In this document: one piece after another, positions 1 to 8,320 of the stretch
Numbering within the stretch: the first letter of the stretch is position 1
Layout: each line of letters opens with the position of its first letter
DNA from: Coriobacteriaceae bacterium
GTDB lineage: Bacteria > Actinomycetota > Coriobacteriia > Coriobacteriales > QAMH01
Direction of reading: 5' to 3'
Length of the DNA stretch: 64,000 nt
Assembly: GCA_025992705.1 (NCBI GenBank)
Contig: DAJPGJ010000001.1
Coordinates: 992,001-1,056,000, forward strand
The notes under the pieces: generated by a model
The model's input: the letters and a program-made list of their open reading frames with translations, nothing else
Told to the model about the DNA's origin: nothing
The model's database searches: none
Position numbers and translations under genes: made by a program

Positions 1-1224
1 GTACGCCGCCGACATGCCGCCATCGATGCAGATGACGCGGCCGCCCGCCTTAACGGGATTCTCGCCGTCCTTTGCCTTGACCGGCACGTGACCGCAGATG
101 ATGCGGGCGTGAGCGGGGTCGAGCCCGAAATCCTCGAAGATGCGCTCGTACGGCTCTGCCTCGTCAAGTAGCAGGTAGAAGGCGTTCTTGACCTCCTTGC
201 GCGCCGTCTTGTCCTTGCAGAGGTAGATCTCGAAGGTCGCCATCTTGCTCTTGGCGAAAAGCGGTGAGCCCGGTCCGAGCCACAGATACCAGATGAGGTC
301 GCGGCCTTTCTCGCGCATGGCCTCGTCATCGGACTCGAAAGCCGTGCGCACCCATTTCTGCGCCTCATCGTAGAGACTTTTGCCCTTGCAGGTTACTCCG
401 AAGATGTCGACCTCCTTGAGGGTGCCATCGTCGTTGAGCGGCACGCAGGCATGCGCAAGCAAATTGCCGTCGCAAATCTTGTACAGGCTTCCGTGCTCGA
501 AGAGGAAGCGAATGTGCCGCGCGAGCTTTTCGCAGCCGGTGAATGCGTCCACGAGGTAGTCCATGACGGCCTGCTCCTCATCGGTGAGCTTATACGGGTC
601 ATCGCGGTCGACGGTGGGAAAGTAGATGTCGGTGAGTTCGTAGGTCACGCCATCGACGACGACGGTCTTGGCGTCGTAATCGATGAGATGCAGAAGCTTC
701 CTATCTTCGAGCCCAAAACTGGGATACTTGTCTATGAGCGCCGCCTCGACCTTGAACTGCAGAACTGCCATTGCCTTTTGGATCTTGACGTTCATTTCGA
801 GTTCCGCGTCAGTGAGCCCGGGGTTTGACTTGAGCGCGAATGCGTCGCAGGGGTCATCCGCATAGGCGGTGAGCGCGAACGTCGCCAGGGGTTCCAGATT
901 GATTCCGTATGAACTAGTCAAGATGTCTAGATTACCATAGCGTGCACAGTTACGCACAACATGGGCAATGCAACCAGGCTGCCCGAGCGCAGCACCCATC
1001 CACACCACATCATGGTTGCCCCATTGGATGTCGGCATCAGGATAGGCCATGAGCAGATCGATAATCTTGTCCGGGGCGGGACCGCGATCGTAGATGTCGC
1101 CGACGAGATGAGCCCAGCGCAGGTCATCGCGCCAGCCATCGAGCAGATAGGCGAAGGTATCGAATTCGCCGTGAACGTCCGAGAGGTAGAGTACGCAATT
1201 GCTCTGCGCATCGCTGTGTGTCAT
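1..1224 (-). CDS. fbp: fructose-1,6-bisphosphatase class III (partial, 3' end cut)
   Basis: Removes the 1-phosphate from fructose 1,6-bisphosphate in gluconeogenesis; cytoplasmic metallo-enzyme. I translated the minus strand from an ATG at 1224-1222 (preceded by GAGGAGC) and it stays open for 408 codons to the window edge. Calcineurin-like metallophosphatase motifs appear in order near the N-terminus: SDVHGE, GDIYDRG and GNHD. Near the cut end GHVPVKAKDGENPVKAGG and CIDGGMSAAY match the class III (Firmicutes-type) family. That family is about 640 residues, so roughly the last third is missing from the window. It is transcribed divergently from the dcw cluster. Confidence 0.9.
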   Translation of the reverse strand, partial: MTHSDAQSNCVLYLSDVHGEFDTFAYLLDGWRDDLRWAHLVGDIYDRGPAPDKIIDLLMAYPDADIQWGNHDVVWMGAALGQPGCIAHVVRNCARYGNLDILTSSYGINLEPLATFALTAYADDPCDAFALKSNPGLTDAELEMNVKIQKAMAVLQFKVEAALIDKYPSFGLEDRKLLHLIDYDAKTVVVDGVTYELTDIYFPTVDRDDPYKLTDEEQAVMDYLVDAFTGCEKLARHIRFLFEHGSLYKICDGNLLAHACVPLNDDGTLKEVDIFGVTCKGKSLYDEAQKWVRTAFESDDEAMREKGRDLIWYLWLGPGSPLFAKSKMATFEIYLCKDKTARKEVKNAFYLLLDEAEPYERIFEDFGLDPAHARIICGHVPVKAKDGENPVKAGGRVICIDGGMSAAY

Positions 1225-1256
1225 GACGAGCTCCTCGGGTCGAGTCTTTCGGTGTA

Positions 1257-1292
1257 CAGGTCCATTGTACTGTTCGAAAAACGATGAGGATG
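1257..1292 (-). promoter_or_regulatory. possible fbp promoter
   Basis: On the minus strand a TACAAT hexamer (1269-1264) lies about 40 nt upstream of the fbp start codon, which would give a short leader. The -35 region 17 nt further upstream is not a good match, so this is a tentative call. Confidence 0.35.
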
Positions 1293-1496
1293 CCACGCGA
1301 ATCCGTTCGCGTGGGTATTTGGCCCAAATCATGCGAAATCCATAAAAATTTTTGGGGAAATGCCCCACCCCTCAAAGAGCCCACAAATGCGATTAGACAA
1401 AATGGCGAACACAACATCTTGTGCAGATTTCGATAATCTCCGGGGAATGGGAGGATATTTAGATGGGTCATATGGGGAGAAATGCCCATAATAGTG
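1270..1496. other. intergenic region between fbp and the dcw promoter
   Basis: No gene is supported here. The stretch contains a palindromic AAAAATTTTT (1344-1353), a small inverted repeat GGGG-AAATG..CCCC at 1354-1366, and isolated TGGGN pentamers at 1448-1452, 1464-1468 and 1473-1477. These resemble MraZ boxes, but only the pair downstream has the 10-bp spacing expected of an MraZ site. Confidence 0.5.
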
Positions 1497-1525
1497 TTGT
1501 GAAGTGGGATGTGATGGGATATTAT
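1497..1525 (+). promoter_or_regulatory. dcw promoter with MraZ boxes in its spacer
   Basis: TTGTGA (1497-1502) and TATTAT (1520-1525) are separated by exactly 17 bp, a good sigma-70/SigA-type promoter. Two TGGGA pentamers at 1505-1509 and 1515-1519 lie wholly inside the spacer with a 10-bp repeat. MraZ of other bacteria is known to bind TGGGN repeats separated by 5 nt upstream of its own operon. Binding here would cover RNA polymerase contacts, so autorepression of the dcw operon is inferred. The predicted transcript starts near 1532 and leaves a leader of about 80 nt before mraZ. Confidence 0.75.
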
Positions 1526-1611
1526 TCTCGCTGCGACCCTCCAAGAAACGTAGAAATCAAACATAGCCAGGAGGGTCGCCAAATTTTCGGGACGGCGAGG
1601 GATGTGACGAA

Positions 1612-2052
1612 ATGCGCTTCCGCGGTGAATATCAACATAGCGTTGATAACAAGGGCCGCGTTTCCCTGCCGGCTAAGTTCCGTAAGGCCCTGCCAGATGA
1701 GGTGACGATCGTTCCGGTCGCCAATGCGGATTTTGGCAAGGCGTTGTACGTCTTTTCAGATGAAGCGTACGACGAGTGGATGGATTCGTTCTTCGATAGC
1801 GAAGAGGGGGGCTATAACCCGCGCAGCAAGAAGCACATCGCTTTGCACAAGTATCTCAACTCGAGTGCGGAGTCGGTTGCTGTCGATGCCGCTGGGCGTG
1901 TCAAACTCTCTCCGAAGCAGTGTGAAAAAGTCGGCATCGACAAAAACGTGACCATCATCGGCGAGGGCGATCATATCGAGATCTGGGATAGCCAGGCCCT
2001 TGATGAGTACATGGATTCCATCGATCCGTTCGGCAGTTTCCTGGAAGACTAG
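1612..2052 (+). CDS. mraZ: transcriptional regulator MraZ
   Basis: 146 residues, the usual MraZ length. Two SpoVT/AbrB-like beta folds are visible. The first begins MRFRGEYQHSVDNKGRVSLP and the second contains AVDAAGRVKLSPKQ, each with the DxxGRVxLP/S signature. MraZ proteins form ring oligomers that bind TGGGN repeats and repress the dcw operon, and such repeats lie in the promoter just upstream. First gene of the dcw cluster; rsmH follows after 10 nt. The middle of the protein (GYNPRSKKH) is slightly longer than in E. coli. Confidence 0.95.
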   Translation: MRFRGEYQHSVDNKGRVSLPAKFRKALPDEVTIVPVANADFGKALYVFSDEAYDEWMDSFFDSEEGGYNPRSKKHIALHKYLNSSAESVAVDAAGRVKLSPKQCEKVGIDKNVTIIGEGDHIEIWDSQALDEYMDSIDPFGSFLED

Positions 2053-2062
2053 GGACGGCACG

Positions 2063-3013
2063 TTGACAGCTGAATACCGGCACATTCCCGTTCTGCTCCA
2101 TGAGTGCATCGATGCACTCGCATTGTACGATGGAGCCACAGTGCTCGATTGCACACTCGGCGGAGCGGGACACTCCGAAGCGATAGCAAGAAGCATCGCG
2201 CCTCATGGTACGCTCATCGGCATCGACCAGGATGACATGGCGCTTGAGGCGGCGAGAAAGCGACTTGACAGTGCGGGACTTGACTCGGACCCGATTCTGC
2301 TCAAGGGAAACTTCGCTGATTTGGATGAGTTGCTCGTCGTGGCGCGCGTACCAGGCGTCGATGCCGTCCTCTTCGACCTCGGAGTGAGTTCTCCACAATT
2401 CGATTTTCCTGAGCGTGGCTTCTCGTATAGAGAAGACGCTCCCCTCGATATGCGCATGGACCCGAGTACACATACTCTAACCGCAGCAGAGATTCTGAAC
2501 TCCTACACCACAGATGATCTCGCTCGGGTCCTGCGTGAATACGGTGAGGAAAAGTGGGCTGCCCGTATCGCTCGCTTCATTGTTGACGCGCGTTGCGAGC
2601 AGCCCGTCAATTCAACTTTTCAGCTGGTAGACATCATCAAACGAGCAATACCCGCAAGCGCGCGTAAGAAGGGCGGTCATCCCGCCAAACGTACGTTCCA
2701 GGCGCTGCGCATAGAGGTAAACCATGAACTTGACGTCTTGTCTCGCGGGCTTGAGGCGGCCATACGCTGGCTCAACCCAGGTGGCAGGATCGCCGTCATC
2801 TCATATCACTCGCTTGAAGACCGCATCGTGAAAGACTGCTTCCGTCAGATGGAGAATCCCTGCACCTGTCCTCCGGAGCTTCCGGTGTGCGTGTGTGGGA
2901 AGAAGCCGGTATTGAAGGTCGAGACGCGTAAGCCGCTTGTGCCGGCTGCGGATGAAATTGAGGAGAACAACCGGGCGCATAGCGCTCGATTACGGGTTGC
3001 AACGAAGCTGTAA
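2063..3013 (+). CDS. rsmH: 16S rRNA m4C1402 methyltransferase RsmH
   Basis: S-adenosylmethionine-dependent N4-methylation of C1402 in the 16S rRNA decoding centre. The SAM-binding motif DCTLGGAGHS is near residue 30, followed by FDLGVSSPQ, ERGFSYREDAPLDMRMD and the C-terminal SYHSLEDRIVK motif, all diagnostic. The start is placed at TTG 2063 because homologous sequence begins TAEYRHIPVLL. An ATG at 2000 would add 21 unrelated residues that overlap mraZ. From TTG the product is 316 residues, the family length. Two Cys pairs (CTCPPELPVCVC) occur near the C-terminus, as is common in the family. Confidence 0.93.
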   Translation: MTAEYRHIPVLLHECIDALALYDGATVLDCTLGGAGHSEAIARSIAPHGTLIGIDQDDMALEAARKRLDSAGLDSDPILLKGNFADLDELLVVARVPGVDAVLFDLGVSSPQFDFPERGFSYREDAPLDMRMDPSTHTLTAAEILNSYTTDDLARVLREYGEEKWAARIARFIVDARCEQPVNSTFQLVDIIKRAIPASARKKGGHPAKRTFQALRIEVNHELDVLSRGLEAAIRWLNPGGRIAVISYHSLEDRIVKDCFRQMENPCTCPPELPVCVCGKKPVLKVETRKPLVPAADEIEENNRAHSARLRVATKL

Positions 3014-3036
3014 TGTAGAAAGGACGCCCGTCTATC

Positions 3037-3546
3037 ATGGCGCAGGCTGCTCGACAATACTACGGTTATTCTCGGTTTGCCGGTCAGGCTGCCCGTGACC
3101 TGGCGCCCGAGCGCCAGGCGCGTCCCGATGTCCATGTCATTCCCGGACAGCGCACGTCGAATCCCGCGCTGCAGGCCATCTCCCCCGAGCATGCCTTCGC
3201 CTTCAAGCTCGCTCTCGTTATCATCGTCACCATCGCCGTGCTGTGCTCCGTGCGCGTATGGCTCTCTGCCTCGACAGTGGCGATGCTCGACAACGTCAAT
3301 ACGATCGAGAGCACGTTGACGAGTGCCCAGGCCAAGACCAACGAACTTGAGATTCAGCATTCCATTCTGTCGAGCTCGACGCGCATCGAGGAAGAGGCAA
3401 GCAAGATTGGCATGATCGCGCCACCTACCGTCAAGTATCTGAAAGTCGTCATTCCCGGCAAGGTCGTTTTGAATGCGGACGGATCAATATCGCTTACGGG
3501 CACGCTCCAAAACGTCGAAGACTACGTTGCCGCAAGCACGGGGTAG
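3037..3546 (+). CDS. ftsL: cell division protein FtsL-like
   Basis: A 169-residue bitopic protein in the ftsL slot between rsmH and ftsI. A cytoplasmic N-terminus of about 53 residues is followed by one membrane helix (about 54-73, KLALVIIVTIAVLCSV). A predicted coiled coil comes next (NTIESTLTSAQAKTNELEIQ), with the septum-initiator-like stretch EEEASKIGM. FtsL bridges FtsQ/DivIC and FtsW-FtsI in the divisome. Sequence conservation in this family is low, so the call rests on position, size and architecture. RBS AGAAAGGA precedes the start. Confidence 0.82.
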   Translation: MAQAARQYYGYSRFAGQAARDLAPERQARPDVHVIPGQRTSNPALQAISPEHAFAFKLALVIIVTIAVLCSVRVWLSASTVAMLDNVNTIESTLTSAQAKTNELEIQHSILSSSTRIEEEASKIGMIAPPTVKYLKVVIPGKVVLNADGSISLTGTLQNVEDYVAASTG

Positions 3547-3555
3547 GTTCTTTGT

Positions 3556-5391
3556 ATGAGGCATAGTCAAGACAGAGCACGCAGCGTGATGCCGGAGCGA
3601 TGGTCCAGGGACTGGATCATCCTCGTGCTTTTTGCGGTATTTCTCGTCGCCATCATCGCAAACCTCATTTACATCCAGGTCATCCGTGGCCCGGCGTATG
3701 CCCGCATGGCGCAATCTTCCCATACGACCGAGGTGAGCCTCTCTGCGCGACGTGGCACCGTCTACGACCGCAACGGAGAGGTCATAGCATCCAATGTCGA
3801 TGCGACGACCATCTACGTGAATCCTCAGGAGGTCACGAACCCTGACCGTCTCGCCACCGTGCTTGCCGAGGTCCTGGGGCAGGATAGCGGCAAGACCAAA
3901 GAAGACTACCTCAAGATCATCGACCAGCCCGACCTCTCGTTCGCCTACATCCAGCGCAAGGCGGATACCGTGTCTGCCGAAGCCCTCAAGAACCGTCTGA
4001 GCGATGAGAAGCTCAAGGGCATTCACTATCTCGATGATACGAAACGCGTGTATCCCAACGGGGAGGTGGGCAGTCAGGTCGTCGGAGTGGTCGACATCGA
4101 TGGCAAGGGCATTTCCGGCCTCGAGCTCGAGTACGACGAGTTGCTCAAGGGCGTGGATGGCAGCATCGTCTTCGAACGAGGCATGAACGACATTCCCATC
4201 ACCAACGGCGAGACCTCCCGCGTCGAGACGGTCGATGGCACGGACATCGTGACGAGCATCGACATCAACCTGCAGAAGCTCTGCGAAGAGCGGCTTCTGG
4301 CGACGGTCATAGACACGGAGGCGCAAGGCGGTAGCATTACCGTGATGGATGCGGCCACGGGCGAGATCTATTCGGCCTGTTCATACGCGAAGAAGAGCGA
4401 CGAGGAGCGCAACGCCGAGTATGAGGCGGCCGAGAAGGAAGCGGCGGCGATAGCGGCGTCGGGTCAGCCGAGCGAGGTAAACCCATTCGACGAGCTGTGC
4501 GACTACAAGCTCGAGGTGGGCAAGCTCGCCTCCGTGACCGACATCTACGAGCCGGGATCGACCTTCAAGGCGTTCACGGCATACTCGGTGCTCGCCAATA
4601 ACGCCAATATCGACGAGAGCACGACCTACAAGGTTCCGTATGCCCTTGAGGTCTACGATACCGTCATCACCGATTCGCATGACCATCCCTTCGAGGATAT
4701 GAGCCTGCGCAGGATTCTGGCCGATTCCTCGAACACGGGCACGACGCTCGTCTCTCGCGAGGTTGATCTCGCGCAGCTCTACGACAGCTATCACGCCTTC
4801 GGGTTTGGCGCGAAGACCGGGTGCGACTTCCCCGGCGATACGGCCGGCCAGCTCGAGGAGAGCAAGGACTGGGATGGCGTGCAGAGTGCGACGGTCACGT
4901 TTGGGCAGGGCCTTACCGTGACGCCGCTGCAACTCGTACGCGCCTATGGTGTTTTGGAGCAGGGTGGTACGCTCGTGACCCCGCACTTCCTCACCGATGT
5001 TCCCAACGACGCCGAGACTGCGCAACGTCTTATGCAGGACTTGACGAAGCGCGAGACCGTTGCCGATGCGGGCGTATGCAAGGAGGTAAGCGAGATGCTC
5101 ACCTCCGTCGTGACCGAGGGAACGGGCGAGGAAGCCGCCGTCGACGGATTTACCGTCACGGGCAAGACGGGCACGGCCGAGATCGCAAGCGTCTATGGCG
5201 GCTACGAGGAAAACGCATACGTCATGTCATTTTGCGGCTGGCTCTACGGCTCCTCGAGCGATCTTATCTGTCTCGTGACGGTAAACAGACCTCATACGAA
5301 TCTTGGCGCCGGCGGCCTGTGTGGCCCGGTCTTTTCCGAGATCATGACATACGCAACGAAGCGCTACCAAATTGACGCGCAGAGCAAGTAG
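3556..5391 (+). CDS. ftsI: septal peptidoglycan transpeptidase FtsI (PBP3/PBP2-like)
   Basis: Class B penicillin-binding protein that cross-links septal peptidoglycan. One N-terminal signal anchor (about residues 20-41) is followed by the dimerisation region (SARRGTVYDRNGEVIA) and a transpeptidase domain. The three active-site motifs are S335-TFK (EPGSTFKAF), S391-S-N and K537-TG (TGKTGTAEI). No PASTA repeats are seen. Unusually, an acidic, Ala-rich insert of about 45 residues (from about residue 275, KKSDEERNAEYEAAEKEAAA) sits just before the STFK helix. The start is ATG 3556, and an internal ATG at 3589 is a possible alternative. Confidence 0.93.
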   Translation: MRHSQDRARSVMPERWSRDWIILVLFAVFLVAIIANLIYIQVIRGPAYARMAQSSHTTEVSLSARRGTVYDRNGEVIASNVDATTIYVNPQEVTNPDRLATVLAEVLGQDSGKTKEDYLKIIDQPDLSFAYIQRKADTVSAEALKNRLSDEKLKGIHYLDDTKRVYPNGEVGSQVVGVVDIDGKGISGLELEYDELLKGVDGSIVFERGMNDIPITNGETSRVETVDGTDIVTSIDINLQKLCEERLLATVIDTEAQGGSITVMDAATGEIYSACSYAKKSDEERNAEYEAAEKEAAAIAASGQPSEVNPFDELCDYKLEVGKLASVTDIYEPGSTFKAFTAYSVLANNANIDESTTYKVPYALEVYDTVITDSHDHPFEDMSLRRILADSSNTGTTLVSREVDLAQLYDSYHAFGFGAKTGCDFPGDTAGQLEESKDWDGVQSATVTFGQGLTVTPLQLVRAYGVLEQGGTLVTPHFLTDVPNDAETAQRLMQDLTKRETVADAGVCKEVSEMLTSVVTEGTGEEAAVDGFTVTGKTGTAEIASVYGGYEENAYVMSFCGWLYGSSSDLICLVTVNRPHTNLGAGGLCGPVFSEIMTYATKRYQIDAQSK

Positions 5392-5408
5392 GGAAGAGCG
5401 AAGAGACG

Positions 5409-6896
5409 ATGATGCGGAGTGCATGCAACATAGAATCCTTGTTCGCGGGTGTGGCCCATGAGGCGCTGCATTGCGAGGATGGCCCGTACGAGGTGAACGC
5501 CCTCGAGTTCTCCTCGCGTGACGTCAAACCGGGTGCGCTTTTCTTCTGCGTTCCCGGTACCGTCGTCGACGGGCATGATTTTGCCGCCGATGCGCTCGAG
5601 CATGGTGCCGTTGGCCTTGTGGTCGAGCGTGAACTCGAGATTGATGCGCCGCAGTTTCTCGTCGAGGATGCGCGCGCTGCCTTGGCGCTTTGCTCGGCGA
5701 ACTTCTACGACAGCCCGTCGCGCAAGCTCGACGTCGTTGGCATTACGGGCACGAATGGCAAGACGACCACCTGCTTTCTCGTCGAGCATCTCCTGAGACA
5801 TGCCGACATGCGCGCCGGTCTCATCGGCACGGTCGAGTGCCATGTTGCCGACGAAATCTACCCTTCCGCGCATACCACGCCGGAGTCACGTGATTTCCAG
5901 GAGCTCCTTGCCCGGATGGTCGATGCACATGTCGATGCCTGTGCATGCGAGATCTCGAGTCACGCGCTCGATCTCGGGCGTGTCAGGGGAACGCACTTTA
6001 GGGTGGCTGCATTCAGCAATCTCACGCAGGATCATCTTGACTACCACAAGACGATGGAGGAGTACTTCGCGGCGAAGGCGCGTCTCTTCACCGAGTACGA
6101 GCCCGATGCATGCGTCATCTGCACGGATTCGAATGCGGGCAAGCGCATGGCGCAGCTCTGCAGCGATGCGGGCCGTGCGCTGTATCGCGTCGGCTCCGAT
6201 GCCGATTGCGAGGTGCGTCTCGTGGAAGCGCGCTTTGATGCCCGCGAGACACGCATCGACGTGGAGGCCGCGGGGGAGTGGCTGCATCTGACGCTGCCGC
6301 TCGTCGGCCGCTTCAATGTCGAGAACGCGCTTATCGCCTTCGGCATCGGTATGGCGCTTGGCCTTACCAACGAGGTAATCGTTTCCGGTCTCGAATCTGC
6401 GCCCCAGGTCCCCGGACGTCTCGAACGCGTCACGGGCGCCAAGGGAACGCATGCGCCTTTCGGCGTACTCGTGGATTACGCGCATACGCCCGATTCGGTC
6501 GCGAAGGCCATTGATGCGGTGCGGGCCGTCACGCAAGGCCGCATATTCTGCGTTTTCGGTTGTGGCGGAGATCGGGACCATGGCAAGCGCCCCAAGATGG
6601 GCGCTGCCGCACTCGCAGCCGATTTCGCCATCGTGACGAGCGACAATCCGCGCACGGAAGATCCTAATGCGATCATCGAGCAGATCGTCGCAGGCATGCA
6701 GGATTGCGAGGAGCGCTACACCGTCATACCGGACCGTGCCGAGGCCATACGCTTTGCTATTGAACAGGCCCGTGAGGGCGATGTCGTTCTCATCGCCGGC
6801 AAGGGTCACGAGGACTATCAGATTATCGGAGATGTCAAACACCACTTCGACGACCGCGAGGTCGCCGCTGCGGCAATAGAGGAGTTGGAGTCATAG
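5409..6896 (+). CDS. murE: UDP-MurNAc-L-Ala-D-Glu:meso-diaminopimelate ligase MurE
   Basis: Adds the third amino acid to the peptidoglycan stem peptide, using ATP, in the cytoplasm. The product is 495 residues with the Mur-ligase P-loop GITGTNGKTTT, the carbamylated-lysine region, and the C-terminal D412-NPR-415 motif followed by TEDP. In characterised MurE enzymes DNPR recognises meso-diaminopimelate, while lysine-adding enzymes differ at the Arg. The cell wall is therefore inferred to be meso-DAP type. Follows ftsI after 17 nt and is followed by murF after 2 nt. Confidence 0.95.
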   Translation: MMRSACNIESLFAGVAHEALHCEDGPYEVNALEFSSRDVKPGALFFCVPGTVVDGHDFAADALEHGAVGLVVERELEIDAPQFLVEDARAALALCSANFYDSPSRKLDVVGITGTNGKTTTCFLVEHLLRHADMRAGLIGTVECHVADEIYPSAHTTPESRDFQELLARMVDAHVDACACEISSHALDLGRVRGTHFRVAAFSNLTQDHLDYHKTMEEYFAAKARLFTEYEPDACVICTDSNAGKRMAQLCSDAGRALYRVGSDADCEVRLVEARFDARETRIDVEAAGEWLHLTLPLVGRFNVENALIAFGIGMALGLTNEVIVSGLESAPQVPGRLERVTGAKGTHAPFGVLVDYAHTPDSVAKAIDAVRAVTQGRIFCVFGCGGDRDHGKRPKMGAAALAADFAIVTSDNPRTEDPNAIIEQIVAGMQDCEERYTVIPDRAEAIRFAIEQAREGDVVLIAGKGHEDYQIIGDVKHHFDDREVAAAAIEELES

Positions 6897-6898
6897 CA

Positions 6899-8320
6899 AT
6901 GGATATTTCTGTTTCCGACATTGCCAAGGTCACGGGCGGTGAGTATATCGGTGACGAGACCGCGTTGCGTCGCATCGTCTCGGGGCTGACCTGGGATTCG
7001 CGCACCATCATGCCCGATAACATCTTCCTCGCCATGCCCGGCATGCGTGTCGATGGCAACGATTACGTGCGTGCGGCGATCCAGCGCGGAGCGGGCGCCG
7101 TCGTCTGCACGCGCATGCCCACCGAGAACGTCATCGCCGTTGCCGGTGAGTTTGCCTGTCCCATGATCGTCGTCGATGATGGCGTCGAGGCACTCGAGAA
7201 AATCGCGGGGTCCTGGCGCGACAGACTGCATGCCATCGTCATTGGCGTGACGGGCTCCACGGGCAAGACCTCGACGAAGGATCTCCTGAGCTCCGTGTTC
7301 TCCCAGCGTTTCAAGACTACCGCAACGCAAGGCAACCAGAATAACGAGATTGGCGTGCCGGCGACGATACTTGCGGCCGATGAGGACACCGAAGTGCTCA
7401 TCGTCGAGCTCGGCATGCGCGGCATGCATCAGATCGAGCACCTTTGCACCTTCGTCAAGCCGAGCATCGCCGTTGTGACGAACGTCGGCGTGAGCCATAT
7501 GGAGCTGCTCGGTAGCCGCGAGAACATAGCGCATGCCAAATCGGAGCTGCTTTCGGCTCTACCGGATACGGGATATGCGGTCCTCAATGCCGATGATGAG
7601 TATACGCCCCTGCTCGAGAACTTCGCGCATCTCGCGGAACGCGGCGTGACCGTGCATAACTACGGATTTTCCCCCGAGGCCGAGACGCATGCGCAAAATG
7701 TCAGCTACGATGCCGAGGCCTGCGCGAGCTTCGAGATCGTCACGGGCGATGCCGCACCGGTGCCCGTCACGCTTGGCATGCCGGGCCGGCACAACGTCCT
7801 CAACGCGCTTGCAGCCTATGCGGCTGGCATCAACATGGGCATAGCTCCCGATGACATCGCACGAGGCCTTGCCGAGGCAAAGGCAAGCGGGATGCGCATG
7901 GAAATCGAGCATACGCCTGACGGCGTGACCATCCTCAACGATGCGTACAACGCCAATCCGGATTCGATGCGCGCCTCGATCAGCACGCTCATGACCCTCG
8001 AGGGGGATGGAAGGCGCATCGCGGTCCTGGGCGATATGGGCGAGCTTGGCTCGGATGAGTATCAACTGCACGTTGACGTGGGAACCTTTGCAGCACAGGC
8101 AGACCTTGATATGCTCGTGTGCATTGGAACGCTCAGTGTCGGCATCAAGGCAGGCGCGCTCGCGGCAGACATGGACGCCGCACGCGTCAAGAGCTTCACG
8201 GGCGTTGACGAGGCGATCGCGTTTCTCGAAAAGAACGTCCAGGAGGGTGACCTTGTTCTGGTTAAGGCATCGCGTTTCATGGAGTTGGAGCGCATAGTCA
8301 AGGGGATAATGCAACGATGA
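6899..8320 (+). CDS. murF: UDP-MurNAc-tripeptide:D-Ala-D-Ala ligase MurF
   Basis: Adds D-Ala-D-Ala to UDP-MurNAc-tripeptide, the last cytoplasmic step of the stem peptide. 473 residues with an N-terminal MurF domain (SGLTWDSRTI, NIFLAMPGMRVDGND), the P-loop VTGSTGKTST, the central ALNAYNANPDS-like motif (LNDAYNANPDS) and the GDMGELG motif typical of MurF. The stop codon overlaps the mraY start (ATGA at 8317-8320), so translational coupling is likely. Confidence 0.95.
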   Translation: MDISVSDIAKVTGGEYIGDETALRRIVSGLTWDSRTIMPDNIFLAMPGMRVDGNDYVRAAIQRGAGAVVCTRMPTENVIAVAGEFACPMIVVDDGVEALEKIAGSWRDRLHAIVIGVTGSTGKTSTKDLLSSVFSQRFKTTATQGNQNNEIGVPATILAADEDTEVLIVELGMRGMHQIEHLCTFVKPSIAVVTNVGVSHMELLGSRENIAHAKSELLSALPDTGYAVLNADDEYTPLLENFAHLAERGVTVHNYGFSPEAETHAQNVSYDAEACASFEIVTGDAAPVPVTLGMPGRHNVLNALAAYAAGINMGIAPDDIARGLAEAKASGMRMEIEHTPDGVTILNDAYNANPDSMRASISTLMTLEGDGRRIAVLGDMGELGSDEYQLHVDVGTFAAQADLDMLVCIGTLSVGIKAGALAADMDAARVKSFTGVDEAIAFLEKNVQEGDLVLVKASRFMELERIVKGIMQR

